A DNA stretch of 41,212 nt from a bacterium (GTDB lineage Bacteria; Patescibacteriota; Minisyncoccia; Phycocordibacterales; GCA-002787175), in assembly GCA_030699905.1 (NCBI GenBank), contig JAUYKQ010000009.1, positions 1-41,212 of the forward strand, in the 5' to 3' direction. Numbering within the stretch: the stretch's first letter is position 1; each line of letters opens with the position of its first letter. Made by a program: the position numbers and the translations under genes. Shown here piece by piece: positions 1-8,242 of the stretch. Under the pieces are notes generated by a model. The model was not told where the DNA came from. It saw nothing but the letters and a program-made list of their open reading frames with translations, and ran no database searches.

Positions 1-27
1 GTTTTAATGATTAAATGGAAGAGAAAC

Positions 28-50
28 AAGCCCGGATGGGCTTTTCTTTT
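28..50 (+). terminator. Rho-independent terminator of an upstream gene
   Basis: Stem AAGCCC (28-33) pairs with GGGCTT (38-43) around a GGAT loop and runs into a T-rich tract (42-50). It ends only five bases before the typA ATG, so it presumably ends a transcript from outside the window. No promoter fits between it and typA, so typA expression must come from read-through or from a promoter overlapping this hairpin. Confidence 0.5.
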
Positions 51-55
51 ATTTT

Positions 56-1846
56 ATGGAAATTCGCAATATAGCAATTATCGCTCACGTTGACCACGGC
101 AAAACCACTCTTGTGGACGCTCTTATGAAGCAGTCAGGCAACAGCGCGTGGGAAAGCATGGATTCAAACGCCCTTGAAAAGGAGCGTGGCATTACCATTT
201 ACGCGAAGAACGCTTCCCTAATTTACAAAGGCACCAAAATCAACATCGTGGACACGCCGGGGCACGCCGATTTCGGCTCTGAAGTGGAGCGAGTTCTCCG
301 CGCCATTGATACGGTTCTTTTGCTTGTTGACGCGCAGGAAGGGCCGATGCCACAGACCCGTTTTGTTTTGAAAAAGTCATTGGAACTCGGACTTAAACCG
401 ATAGTAATACTTAATAAAATAGACAAACCGGCGGCGCGCCCCGCGGAAGTTCACGATGAGGTCTTGGAACTTTTCATTGACCTTGGCGCGACGGACGACC
501 AGCTTGACTTCACGACAATTTACGCCATTGGTAAAGACGCGGTGGCAAAGAAAAAACTTGAAGATGATTTTAAAGACCTTTCCCCTCTTCTTGAAACCAT
601 ACTTGAGGAAGTTCCTCCCGCCACGAAAGACATTGAAAAACCTGCGCGTTTCCAGCCATTTAACTTGGCTTATGACAACTTTCTGGGACGGCTGGCCGTC
701 GGCAGGATTTATGAAGGCAAAGTAAAGCCGGGAATGACTCTGACGGTAAAACATCCGGATAAGAATCCGTGGACAGGCAAAGTTACGAAGCTCTACACAT
801 TTGAAGGCACCACGAGAACAGAGGCGAAAGAAGCGCTCTCCGGAGACATAGCGTTGGTGGCCGGATTTAAGGATATTTTTATAGGAGACACTCTGTGCGA
901 AGACCCCGAAAGCGTCCCTTTGCCCGCTATTGCCGTGGACGAACCGACAATATCTCTAAACTTTTTGGTAAACGACTCACCTTTCGCTGGAAGAGAAGGA
1001 AAGTTTGTGACAGGAAGACAAGTCCGAGAACGACTGGAAAAGGAGCTGGAAATAAACGTGGGATTAAAGGTTGATTTTTCCGCTGGCGACTTTTTTAAGG
1101 TCTTTGGCCGAGGAGAACTGCACGTCGCGGTGCTTTTGGAAAACATGCGGCGGGAAGGATACGAATTGCAGGTTTCAGAACCACAGGTTATCACAAAAGA
1201 ACAAGACGGCATTATTCTTGAACCGTTTGAAGAAGCCATAATAGACGCGCCCCATGAATTTTCCGGCGAGATTATAAGCAAACTTTCAATAAGAAAGGGT
1301 ATATTGACTGACCACAAAGAAATGGGTAGCCGTTCGCGGTTGGTTTTTGAAATACCGACCCGCGGACTTCTGGGATTTAGAAACGAATTTATAGTGGACA
1401 CCAAAGGCGAAGGTCTGCTTTCTTCGCGTTTTGTCGCCTTTAAAGAATACGCTGGAAACATAAAAAGACACTCTTTCGGTTCTATGGTTTCCATGGCCTC
1501 CGGCAAGGCCTTGGCTTTTTCGTTATGGAACTTGCAGGAAAGGGGTTCACTTTACATCGCTCCGGGAGAGAACGTTTACGAGGGAATGATAATCGGCAAC
1601 GTAACAAAAGGCGACGACTTGGACGTAAATCCGACCAAAGGCAAACAGCTTTCAAACGTGCGAGCTTCCGGCTCTGACGAGGCGATAATGCTTGTTCCCC
1701 CTCTTTCTCTTTCCATAGAACGCGGACTTGAAACAATGTCCATTGATGACTACTTGGAAATCACCCCTAAAAATATCCGGCTTCGCAAGAAATATCTGAC
1801 CAAAGCGGAGAGAGGAAAAAACAAAACAACAACCACGCGGGAGTAG
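56..1846 (+). CDS. typA: Ribosome-associated translational GTPase TypA/BipA
   Basis: TypA/BipA is a GTPase of the EF-G family that binds the 70S ribosome and helps growth under stress and late 50S assembly. The N-terminus carries the full G-domain set: P-loop AHVDHGKTT (residues 10-18), switch motif [13 protein letters not shown] and NKID. An EF-Tu-like domain 2, EF-G domain III/V-like regions and the TypA C-terminal domain follow. The length of 596 residues is close to the usual 600-615. The start matches the family N-terminus. There is no Shine-Dalgarno sequence, and a terminator hairpin ends five bases upstream. The gene stands alone, followed by a 327-base non-coding stretch with no clear terminator. 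Confidence 0.97.
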   Translation: MEIRNIAIIAHVDHGKTTLVDALMKQSGNSAWESMDSNALEKERGITIYAKNASLIYKGTKINIVDTPGHADFGSEVERVLRAIDTVLLLVDAQEGPMPQTRFVLKKSLELGLKPIVILNKIDKPAARPAEVHDEVLELFIDLGATDDQLDFTTIYAIGKDAVAKKKLEDDFKDLSPLLETILEEVPPATKDIEKPARFQPFNLAYDNFLGRLAVGRIYEGKVKPGMTLTVKHPDKNPWTGKVTKLYTFEGTTRTEAKEALSGDIALVAGFKDIFIGDTLCEDPESVPLPAIAVDEPTISLNFLVNDSPFAGREGKFVTGRQVRERLEKELEINVGLKVDFSAGDFFKVFGRGELHVAVLLENMRREGYELQVSEPQVITKEQDGIILEPFEEAIIDAPHEFSGEIISKLSIRKGILTDHKEMGSRSRLVFEIPTRGLLGFRNEFIVDTKGEGLLSSRFVAFKEYAGNIKRHSFGSMVSMASGKALAFSLWNLQERGSLYIAPGENVYEGMIIGNVTKGDDLDVNPTKGKQLSNVRASGSDEAIMLVPPLSLSIERGLETMSIDDYLEITPKNIRLRKKYLTKAERGKNKTTTTRE

Positions 1847-2131
1847 GCTCGCGCGCGGAGGATATGAATTAAGAATTAGATAAGATTTAGGATTTAGGAT
1901 TTACGAATTAAGATAATTTTCAATTTTCAATTTTCAATCAAATCCCGAAATTTTCAATGCATCAAATTCGTAAGCAGTGTTCGCCCCTCCTTGCTTGCTT
2001 TCTTGTTTGAAAATTGATTTATTGAAAATTTATTGAAAATTGCAAAATTGCAAAATTGAAAATTCTCTTATTCCTTATTCCTAAATCCTATTCATCAATG
2101 TAAGCGGTTACGCGAAACTTGTACCGTCCCC
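1847..2131. other. Gene-free stretch after typA
   Basis: No credible reading frame and no clear terminator were seen. Most of the stretch is taken up by the AT-rich inverted repeat described separately. The last part (about 2100-2131) leads into the xfp promoter. Confidence 0.6.
1870..2092. repeat. AT-rich imperfect inverted repeat built from short iterated units
   Basis: The left arm (about 1870-1948) contains repeated GGATTTA units and then three ATTTTCA units in a row. The right arm (about 2006-2092) contains four TTGAAAATT-like units, two GCAAAATT units and then TTCCTTATTCCTAAATCC. The reverse complement of the right arm follows the left arm in the same order: AGGATTTAGG-like units, then AATTTTCAATTTT units. 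The loop between the arms is about 57 bases. The pattern is a long hairpin assembled from simple repeats, with no coding content. Its function is unknown. Confidence 0.6.
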
Positions 2132-2159
2132 ACGACATTCTCCCACACAGTGGTATAAT
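2132..2159 (+). promoter_or_regulatory. Extended -10 promoter of the xfp-ackA operon
   Basis: TGGTATAAT (2151-2159) is a perfect extended -10 element. ACGACA (2132-2137) lies 16 bases upstream and matches TTGACA at four of six positions. The expected transcription start is near 2166, giving a leader of only about 8-14 bases before the phosphoketolase start. Confidence 0.7.
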
Positions 2160-2179
2160 GATTCAAAGGAATCATGCCA

Positions 2180-4522
2180 ATGACAAAGGAGATTGAACAA
2201 CTGAAAAAATACGTAAGGGCAACCAATTATCTCGTGGTAACCCAGCTCTATCTTCGTGACAACTTTCTACTGAAAGGCCCTCTTTCAGAAACCGACATCA
2301 AACCGCGTCTTCTCGGCCACTGGGGCACATGCCCGGGTATAAATTTCGTATATGCTCACCTGAACCTCCTCATAAAAAAGACAAAAGCCGATATTCTTTT
2401 CATCCTGGGACCGGGACACGGCTTCCCCGCCCTGCAAGCCAATTTGTTTTTGGAAGGAACCTTGGAAGAAATTTACAGCGAAGCCAAAAGAGATGAAGGA
2501 GGCATTGCCTACGTATCCAGAAAATTCAGCACGCCTTACGGCTTTCCGAGCCATTCAAACCCCGAAACCCCCGGTGTTATTTTAGAAGGAGGAGAACTCG
2601 GCTACTCTCTCTCTACCGCTTATGGTGCTGTTTTAGACAATCCCGACCTTATTGTCGCCACATTAATCGGAGACGGAGAAGCTGAAACGGGGCCTCTCGC
2701 TACCGCTTGGCATATAAACAAATTCATAGACCCCGCGACAAATGGGGCTGTTTTGCCTATTCTCCATTTAAACGGCTACAAAATATCAGGTCCAACCGTT
2801 TTTGGAAGAATGAGCGACAAAGAATTGATTTCCCTCTTTGAGGGTTACGGCTACGAACCGATAATAGTGGCCGAAGAAGACAAAGGAGACATCTACTCCC
2901 AAATGGCCGGCGTTCTTTCAAACTGTTATCAAAAAATCAGAATGATACAAAACGAGGCAAAAGAAGGAAAAAAAGACCTGCCTCGCTTCCCCATGATAAT
3001 ACTGAAGACCCCAAAGGGCTGGACCGGCGTTGAGTCGTTTAAAGGCGAAAAATTGGAGGGGAATTGCGCTTCCCACCAAATAATTCTTAAAAACGCGCGC
3101 GAACGACAAGACGAGCGTCGGCTTTTGCGTCAATGGTTAGCTTCTTACAAATTTCAAGAGTTATTCAGTCCGGAAAAGGGTTTTTCAGAAGATATTTTAG
3201 ACGTTTGCCCGCCACCCGAACTGCGCATGGGTAAAAACAAACACGCGAACCAAGACGAAGAAAAGGCCGTTTTGGAACTTCCTGAAACAGAAGAATTCGC
3301 GGAAGACGCCCGAAAGCCCGGCACGATAGGTTCAAGCAGTATGCGCCGAGCAGGACTGTTTTTGAAAGAAGTATTTCGGAAAAACGCGGATAAAGCGAAC
3401 TTCAGATTATTCTCTCCCGACGAAACATATTCAAACAAACTTGACGCGGTATTTGAAGAAACAGAACGCGCTTTTGTCTGGCCGACCAAGGAATGGGACA
3501 AAGACATCTCCCCCGAGGGCAGAGTGATTGAAATGCTCAGCGAGCATTCACTACAGGGACTCTCCCAAGGTTACATTTTAACGGGCCGGCGAGCGGTTTT
3601 CGCTTCCTATGAAGCTTTTATTCAAATTGTAAGCAGTATGGCCGACCAGTATGCCAAATTCCTGCGGATAGCTCGGGAAGTGGCGTGGCGCAAAAAAATC
3701 CCCACATTTGTATACATTCTGACATCTTCCGGATGGCGACAGGAACACAACGGTTTTTCACACCAAAACCCTGGATTTGTGAGCAATATGCTCGCGAAAC
3801 ACGGATGTTTTGTGAAAATATTTTTCCCGCCCGACGGAAACAGCATGCTTGAAACGCTTTCCGCCTCCCTGAAAAGCACCGGTGAAATTCACGTTTTGGT
3901 GGCCGGTAAAACATTAGAACCGCGATGGCTTACTACTGAAATGGCCCGAAAAGAACTTTTGAGAGGACTTATGATTTGGGATTTTGCCAGTGATGAAAAC
4001 CCTGACATCGTCCTTTGCGGTATTGGGGACTATCTTACCAAAGAGGCCTTGGCCGCTCTTTCAATCATAAAGAAAGAAGTCCCGGACCTGAAAATCCGTT
4101 TTGTTAATGTTTTGGAACTCACTGCTTTGGGCATCGGAGATGAAACTTGCCGTCTGCCCTTCCACGACTTCAATGACTATTTCACGAAAGACAAACCTGT
4201 CATTTTCAATTTTTACGGCTACCCCGAAGCCGTATCTTCCATGCTTATACACCAGAGCAATCCTTCTCGCTTCCGAGTCAACGGCTATATAGAAAACGGC
4301 TCCACCACGACGCCCTTTGATATGCACATAAGAAACAAGACAAGCAGGTATAATATAGTAATGCAAGCAACGGAGGTCTTGGCGGACAACGGCAGAATAG
4401 CCCAAAATTCGGCTTCTGAAATCATTGAAAAGTACAAGAAGAAAATTTCAGAGCATCGTGTTTTTATTAAGGAAAACGGAGTTGATCCCGAAGAAATAGA
4501 AAAATGGACATGGAAAAAATAG
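2180..4522 (+). CDS. xfp: Xylulose-5-phosphate/fructose-6-phosphate phosphoketolase
   Basis: This thiamine-diphosphate enzyme splits xylulose 5-phosphate or fructose 6-phosphate with inorganic phosphate, giving acetyl phosphate and an aldose phosphate. Visible family motifs are HWGTCPGINFVYAHLN near the N-terminus, GPGHG, the cofactor-binding GDGEAETG (about residue 163), HLNGYKI, SYEAF with the cofactor-contacting Glu, and the active-site HNGFSHQ. The length of 780 residues is normal. ATGs lie at 2174 and 2180. The AAAGGA at 2165-2170 is nine bases from the second and only three from the first, so 2180 is preferred. The stop overlaps the start of ackA by 19 bases, which implies translational coupling. 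Confidence 0.95.
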   Translation: MTKEIEQLKKYVRATNYLVVTQLYLRDNFLLKGPLSETDIKPRLLGHWGTCPGINFVYAHLNLLIKKTKADILFILGPGHGFPALQANLFLEGTLEEIYSEAKRDEGGIAYVSRKFSTPYGFPSHSNPETPGVILEGGELGYSLSTAYGAVLDNPDLIVATLIGDGEAETGPLATAWHINKFIDPATNGAVLPILHLNGYKISGPTVFGRMSDKELISLFEGYGYEPIIVAEEDKGDIYSQMAGVLSNCYQKIRMIQNEAKEGKKDLPRFPMIILKTPKGWTGVESFKGEKLEGNCASHQIILKNARERQDERRLLRQWLASYKFQELFSPEKGFSEDILDVCPPPELRMGKNKHANQDEEKAVLELPETEEFAEDARKPGTIGSSSMRRAGLFLKEVFRKNADKANFRLFSPDETYSNKLDAVFEETERAFVWPTKEWDKDISPEGRVIEMLSEHSLQGLSQGYILTGRRAVFASYEAFIQIVSSMADQYAKFLRIAREVAWRKKIPTFVYILTSSGWRQEHNGFSHQNPGFVSNMLAKHGCFVKIFFPPDGNSMLETLSASLKSTGEIHVLVAGKTLEPRWLTTEMARKELLRGLMIWDFASDENPDIVLCGIGDYLTKEALAALSIIKKEVPDLKIRFVNVLELTALGIGDETCRLPFHDFNDYFTKDKPVIFNFYGYPEAVSSMLIHQSNPSRFRVNGYIENGSTTTPFDMHIRNKTSRYNIVMQATEVLADNGRIAQNSASEIIEKYKKKISEHRVFIKENGVDPEEIEKWTWKK

Positions 4523-5670
4523 TTATCGCGGTTGATACTGGAAGCGCTTCCAAAAAATACGCCCTCTATAAAAATCAAGAAGAGGTCGGAAGTTTTCATG
4601 CGGAATCAATAAAAGGAGAATTTTTCGCGAACCATAAGTCAAAAAACGGGCAAGTGAAAAGAATAGCTCTTTCGGAGGGCCAATACAAAAAAGCCATTCT
4701 AATATTTTTATCGGAGATGACGAACGACAAAGAAATTCCCGATTCGTTTTTTCCAGACGCGTTTGGCATTCGCACGGTCGCGCCGAGGCCGGCACTGCTT
4801 CCGACAAAGATAATAGACAGTCAATACATGGAAGAACTTGAAGTTGCTAAACAAACGGACCCCGTCCACGTCAATATTGAAATTGAAGAAATAGAAACGC
4901 TAAAAAAGGAGTTTCCCAATACTCCCCTCTACGGCGTCTCCGATAGCGCTTTCCACGACAGCTTGCCGGATGTGGCGAAAATTTACGCTTTGCCAAAGGA
5001 GATGCGAGAACGGTTCCCGCGCCTCGGATACCACGGACTATCGGTGCAATCGGCCGTTTTAAAGGCGGAGAAAATTTTGGGTGGCAGACCGGATAAATCA
5101 ATAGTAGTTCATCTGGGAGGAGGAGCCAGTATCACTGCCGTAAGAGGAGGTAAAAGTGTTGATACTTCTATGGGTTTTACACCCCTTGAAGGTCTGCCCA
5201 TGAGTACCCGCGTAGGTGATATAGGAGCAGGCACGGTGCTTCAAATCGGTCAGCAGGACAATTTATCCCATGACGATTTAAAAGACATTTTTTGGTACAA
5301 GTCGGGACTTTTGGCTCTTGGAGGAAGCGACGACATGAGGGAACTTATTGACAGGTTGCAGGAGGGAGACGCGGACGCGGAACTGGCCGTTGATTTTTAC
5401 TGCTATAATATTAGAAAATACATCGGCTCTTACTTTGCCGTTTTGGGCGGGTTGGACGCTCTTGTATTCACCGGTACCATCGGCGAACGTTCCGATTTTT
5501 TGAGGACGAAAATCTGCGAAGGACTTCTTCATCTGGGGGTGGAAATTGACGAGAGTAAAAACAAGGAAAATGTTACGGATACGCCGATAGGCAAAGGAAA
5601 AGTGTCGGTTTTAGTTGTGGCAACCGAAGAAATGAAGATGCTGGCCGATGAAGTATTAAATCGTCTTTAA
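4504..5670 (+). CDS. ackA: Acetate kinase, divergent type
   Basis: The product converts acetyl phosphate and ADP to acetate and ATP. It thus completes the ATP-yielding end of the phosphoketolase route together with the overlapping upstream gene. Typical acetate-kinase blocks are present: the N-terminal phosphate-binding loop (DTGSASKKY), YHGLS, VVHLGGGASITAVRGGKS, DTSMGFTPLEGLPMSTR and a C-terminal ATEEM. The 388-residue length is near normal. The loop is unusual: the classical N-x-G-S-S-S-L-K reads D-T-G-S-A-S-K-K, so the conserved Asn is Asp. A second in-frame ATG at 4510 would also give an intact protein. A butyrate-kinase-like or other short-chain acid kinase activity cannot be excluded, but the neighbour strongly favours acetate. 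Confidence 0.92.
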   Translation: MDMEKIVIAVDTGSASKKYALYKNQEEVGSFHAESIKGEFFANHKSKNGQVKRIALSEGQYKKAILIFLSEMTNDKEIPDSFFPDAFGIRTVAPRPALLPTKIIDSQYMEELEVAKQTDPVHVNIEIEEIETLKKEFPNTPLYGVSDSAFHDSLPDVAKIYALPKEMRERFPRLGYHGLSVQSAVLKAEKILGGRPDKSIVVHLGGGASITAVRGGKSVDTSMGFTPLEGLPMSTRVGDIGAGTVLQIGQQDNLSHDDLKDIFWYKSGLLALGGSDDMRELIDRLQEGDADAELAVDFYCYNIRKYIGSYFAVLGGLDALVFTGTIGERSDFLRTKICEGLLHLGVEIDESKNKENVTDTPIGKGKVSVLVVATEEMKMLADEVLNRL

Positions 5671-5723
5671 CAATTAACAAAACTTGGCATGTCGGCCAAG
5701 CATTATAAAAATAATTTATTAAA

Positions 5724-6161
5724 ATGGTAGGAAATAAATTGCAAAAAGTTTCTTTGATTCTTCTACGTGTGGCGGTTGGTTGTCTTTTCTTTTACGCAGG
5801 AATTACAAAAATCTTAAATCCACAGTGGAGCGCCGCGGGATATTTGAATAACGCTCAAACTTTTCCGGAGCTTTTCAAGTGGTTCACAAATCCTGACATA
5901 TTGCCTTTTATAAACATTTTAAACGAGTGGGGCCTGACTTTGATAGGAGTCGCTTTGATTTTGGGCGCCTTTACAAAATGGGCTTCTTGGGGCGGGCTCA
6001 TGCTTATGATTCTTTATTACTTCCCCGTCCTGACTTTCCCCTACGCGGGCGACCATTCCTACATAGTGGACGAACATATAATTTACGCTCTGGTATTTCT
6101 TGTCCTCATAGCTTTCCGCGCCGGCAGGTACTGGGGAGTGGATGGAATGTTAAACAGGTAA
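5724..6161 (+). CDS. DoxX-family membrane protein
   Basis: This 145-residue protein has about four hydrophobic helices: LILLRVAVGCLFFYAGITKI near the N-terminus, a middle pair around ILNEWGLTLIGVALILGAF and GGLMLMILYYF, and a last one at IIYALVFLVLIAF. The early GxxFxxxGxxKI-like pattern and the overall layout are those of DoxX/DoxD-related proteins. These are small integral membrane proteins linked in some bacteria to thiol or quinone redox chemistry. It begins 53 bases after ackA and may share its transcript. A hairpin (CTTGGC 5683-5688 with GCCAAG 5695-5700) lies in that gap. The exact function is unknown. Confidence 0.8.
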   Translation: MVGNKLQKVSLILLRVAVGCLFFYAGITKILNPQWSAAGYLNNAQTFPELFKWFTNPDILPFINILNEWGLTLIGVALILGAFTKWASWGGLMLMILYYFPVLTFPYAGDHSYIVDEHIIYALVFLVLIAFRAGRYWGVDGMLNR

Positions 6162-6162
6162 G

Positions 6163-6266
6163 CCCCCACAACCTTGCCACAGGGCGTTAAACCTGCGTGG
6201 CAAGAGGAAGCGGTGTGCTCCATGCTCTTTGCCCTACGCGAAGCACAGGGCATTAAGGTGTGGGGG
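6163..6266. repeat. Cloverleaf-like inverted repeat (possible structured RNA)
   Basis: The outer stem CCCCCACAACCTT (6163-6175) pairs with AAGGTGTGGGGG (6255-6266) with one bulged A. Inside it, CTTGCCAC (6173-6180) can pair with GTGGCAAG (6197-6204), and GCCCT (6231-6235) with AGGGC (6247-6251). AGAG and CTCT can close a central arm. GGCAAGAG (6199-6206) can also pair with CTCTTTGCC (6225-6233), so two folds compete. It begins one base after the DoxX stop codon and has no T tract, so it is not a simple terminator. Confidence 0.55.
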
Positions 6267-6605
6267 TAAAACTTACGACACTAAACACATGTCCATATCA
6301 AGCGGTACCCATGTGGGTACGAGTCAAGAGTTAAAGAGGGGGATAATGTTTATCACTGAATATTTTAGTGTTCAGAACTGTCGCAAATTTTTTAGTTTGC
6401 ATGGCGACCGACTTGCCTGCTATCGCCAAGCTTTAGCTTTGGCAGAGGGGTGCTCGGGAGGCGAAATGACGGACGCGCACAGTAGCGGATATATTAAAAA
6501 AACACTAAAATCCACAACAAATTAGGACTCGCCCGGGCATAATACCAAGAAGTTCTGCTCGCGAGACCGAACGAGATAGTTTTATTGCATAGAGTATCGC
6601 AATTA
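6267..6605. other. Gene-free stretch with several hairpins
   Basis: Apart from one doubtful small reading frame (6346-6525), no gene is supported here. Hairpins seen are GTACCC/GGGTAC around 6305-6320, GCAAA/TTTGC around 6383-6400, and GCCAAGC/GCTTTGGC around 6425-6443 with a TTTA loop. The 3' part (about 6460-6495) loosely resembles the end of RNase P RNA, but the essential P4 pairing is absent. No function is assigned. Confidence 0.45.
6346..6525 (+). CDS. Doubtful 59-residue ORF
   Basis: An ATG preceded by a purine-rich AAAGAGGGGG opens a 59-codon frame (MFITEYFSVQ... ending LKSTTN). It runs through the hairpin at 6425-6443, has no recognisable domain and sits in a structured intergenic region. 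The only support is the ribosome-binding-like sequence. It may well not be translated. Confidence 0.15.
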   Translation: MFITEYFSVQNCRKFFSLHGDRLACYRQALALAEGCSGGEMTDAHSSGYIKKTLKSTTN

Positions 6606-6634
6606 TTGTCTATTGACTGGACATTGTATATAAT
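6606..6634 (+). promoter_or_regulatory. Promoter of the ParA-type gene (leaderless)
   Basis: TTGTCT (6606-6611), a 17-base spacer and TATAAT (6629-6634) form a strong sigma-70-type promoter. The expected start at about 6641-6642 coincides with the ATG at 6642, so the mRNA should be leaderless. TTGACT at 6613-6618 looks like a -35 box but is only 10 bases from the -10. Confidence 0.75.
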
Positions 6635-6641
6635 GTAATCG

Positions 6642-7658
6642 ATGAAATTTCCTCGCTCAAAAAAGCTTATTTTTGTAAATAACAAAGGAGGAGTCGGCAA
6701 GACGACTTTGGCTTTTAATTGCGCCGTTTCGTTTGCCAAAGAGGGATACAAAACCGCTCTTATTGACTTGGACCCGCAATGCAACCTTTCCCGTCTGGCC
6801 ATGGGTGAAGAGTATTACGCGGAAAACCTTTTTTCAGAAACAGAAAAAACCATATATGATGTCTTGCGGGGCGTGATTGAAGGCGGTAACGATATAAATC
6901 TTGCCGTAAAGTTCCTTCCTGTTAAAGCGAATAAAAATCTTTTGCTCCTCAAGGGCGATATAAATCTTTCTGTCTACGAAGGTTTGCTTTCAACCGCTTA
7001 TGGGCAAGCGGCTTCCGGACAGCCAATCGGGTATTTTCAAACAAGCGCCATCGATCGGTTTTTACGAGAAAAAGGGTTAAGTGAACAGATAGACATTTTT
7101 ATCATTGATACCTCGCCAAGTTTAGGATTGCTAAATCAGATGATTTTACTCGGGGCAGATTATTTTGTCGTGCCAATGATGCCAGACGCTTTTAGTGTTC
7201 AAGGTGTCGAAAATTTAGGAACTGTTTATGAAAAATGGAAAATACAATGGCGAAATTCCGCCAAAGCGCTGGCAGGCAACACCGAGACAAAATTGGTGTT
7301 ACCCGGAGACCCTCTTTTTATAGGATACATCGTTAATTCATATAATGTTTACGGCAGACAACCGATTGCTGACCATCGCGCGTGGATTGAAAAAATTCCA
7401 GGAAAAGTGCGAGCTTATCTTTCGGAAAAGCATTGTCGGAATGGACTTGTGGAGGAAAGTTGGAAAAACCCATTAAATATAATTCAGGATTATGGCAGGA
7501 TTCCGGCTAAGTGCCAAGAACTTGGGGTTGCGATTTTTGCTCTTGACCCCTCGCTAATAGCCGATAACCAACAAGGCACGAAAGAAAATATAGAAAAATC
7601 AAAAGAAGAATTTGCTATTCTATCGAAAAATATTTTGAAGGTTCTTTCGGCCTACTGA
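6642..7658 (+). CDS. ParA/MinD-type ATPase, orphan
   Basis: The protein carries the deviant Walker A motif KGGVGKTT (residues 15-22), the switch region LIDLDPQCNLS and a Walker-B-like IFIIDTSPSLG, all typical of ParA/Soj ATPases. At 338 residues it is longer than chromosomal ParA (about 250-260). The extra residues are an insertion around residues 55-130 and a C-terminal region after the Rossmann core. No parB gene or parS-like cluster is visible next to it. The neighbour is an unknown 151-residue protein 65 bases downstream. A role in positioning a cargo or in mobile-element maintenance is possible but not shown. The mRNA is predicted leaderless. Confidence 0.85.
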   Translation: MKFPRSKKLIFVNNKGGVGKTTLAFNCAVSFAKEGYKTALIDLDPQCNLSRLAMGEEYYAENLFSETEKTIYDVLRGVIEGGNDINLAVKFLPVKANKNLLLLKGDINLSVYEGLLSTAYGQAASGQPIGYFQTSAIDRFLREKGLSEQIDIFIIDTSPSLGLLNQMILLGADYFVVPMMPDAFSVQGVENLGTVYEKWKIQWRNSAKALAGNTETKLVLPGDPLFIGYIVNSYNVYGRQPIADHRAWIEKIPGKVRAYLSEKHCRNGLVEESWKNPLNIIQDYGRIPAKCQELGVAIFALDPSLIADNQQGTKENIEKSKEEFAILSKNILKVLSAY

Positions 7659-7723
7659 ACAATTTTTTTGGGCTTAACAGCCATTTCGTCGGTATAGACA
7701 AAAGGTCAAAACAAAAAACAAGT

Positions 7724-8179
7724 ATGAAGATAAGCTTTACAAAGGAGCAGTATTGGAATTTGATTCGTGCCGTATATATGGCGGACTGGATGGCTAACGC
7801 GATTTGCGAATCAGATATGAAGAAGGATAGTAAAATCAAAGAAATTCGAGATTATGTGTTTTCTTTTGCGAAGGAAATGGGATTTGAGGACTATGTGGAA
7901 TATGACGAGGAGGCAGGCAAGTATTATTCAACAATGGACATGGATGATGAACCTGCAACTCGAAAATTGATAGAGCGGTATGACGAGCACTCTGCGTGGG
8001 ACGAGATCAGTTCATGGCTTGGCGAGCGAGATTTTCATATAAAATATTCACAAAAGGAGCTTGAAAAGATGACCGACGAGGAACGATTCACAAGACGTAT
8101 GGAATGCGAAATTGTATGGGAAGTGGAGTTTGCAAAGCATGGGATTGAGAGGTTGAAGGCGGATGAAAGTAAAAATTAA
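7724..8179 (+). CDS. Conserved-looking hypothetical protein, 151 aa
   Basis: A soluble, strongly acidic protein rich in Asp, Glu, Lys, Trp and Tyr. The N-terminus MKISFTKEQYWNLIRAVYMA and a DWMANA segment suggest a helical domain. No catalytic motif, membrane segment or signal peptide is seen. It follows the ParA-type gene by 65 bases on the same strand and may be its partner. There is no clear Shine-Dalgarno sequence. I do not recognise the family with certainty and propose no function. Confidence 0.75.
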   Translation: MKISFTKEQYWNLIRAVYMADWMANAICESDMKKDSKIKEIRDYVFSFAKEMGFEDYVEYDEEAGKYYSTMDMDDEPATRKLIERYDEHSAWDEISSWLGERDFHIKYSQKELEKMTDEERFTRRMECEIVWEVEFAKHGIERLKADESKN

Positions 8180-8242
8180 AATTCTCTCTGTTTAATTCTT
8201 AACCCTTATCTCCACTATAAATCTTAAAGACGACTCCTTGGA

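Noticed and set aside
793-1506. Long antisense frame inside typA (and similar long antisense frames inside ntpB, ntpA, ntpI, rpoC and rpoB)
   Set aside because: These are shadows of well-identified genes with low-complexity Ser/Arg/Pro composition and no domain signal.
6163-6266. Possible 4.5S/SRP RNA because of the GC-rich outer stem and a GGAAG sequence
   Set aside because: The conserved SRP apical domain (AGGTC...GGAAGCAGCC type) is missing and the structure branches instead of forming one rod.
6200-6500. Possible RNase P RNA: GAGGAAGC...GCTCCAT near 6205-6220 and GAAATGACGG...CACAGTAGCGG near 6463-6488 recall conserved ends of rnpB
   Set aside because: The sequences that must form the universal P4 helix are not complementary, the conserved AAAGTCC and AACCCGGCTTA blocks are absent, and no P1 helix closes the ends.
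6613-6634. TTGACT at 6613-6618 as the -35 of the ParA gene promoter
   Set aside because: It is only 10 bases from the -10 box; TTGTCT at 6606-6611 with 17 bases fits far better.
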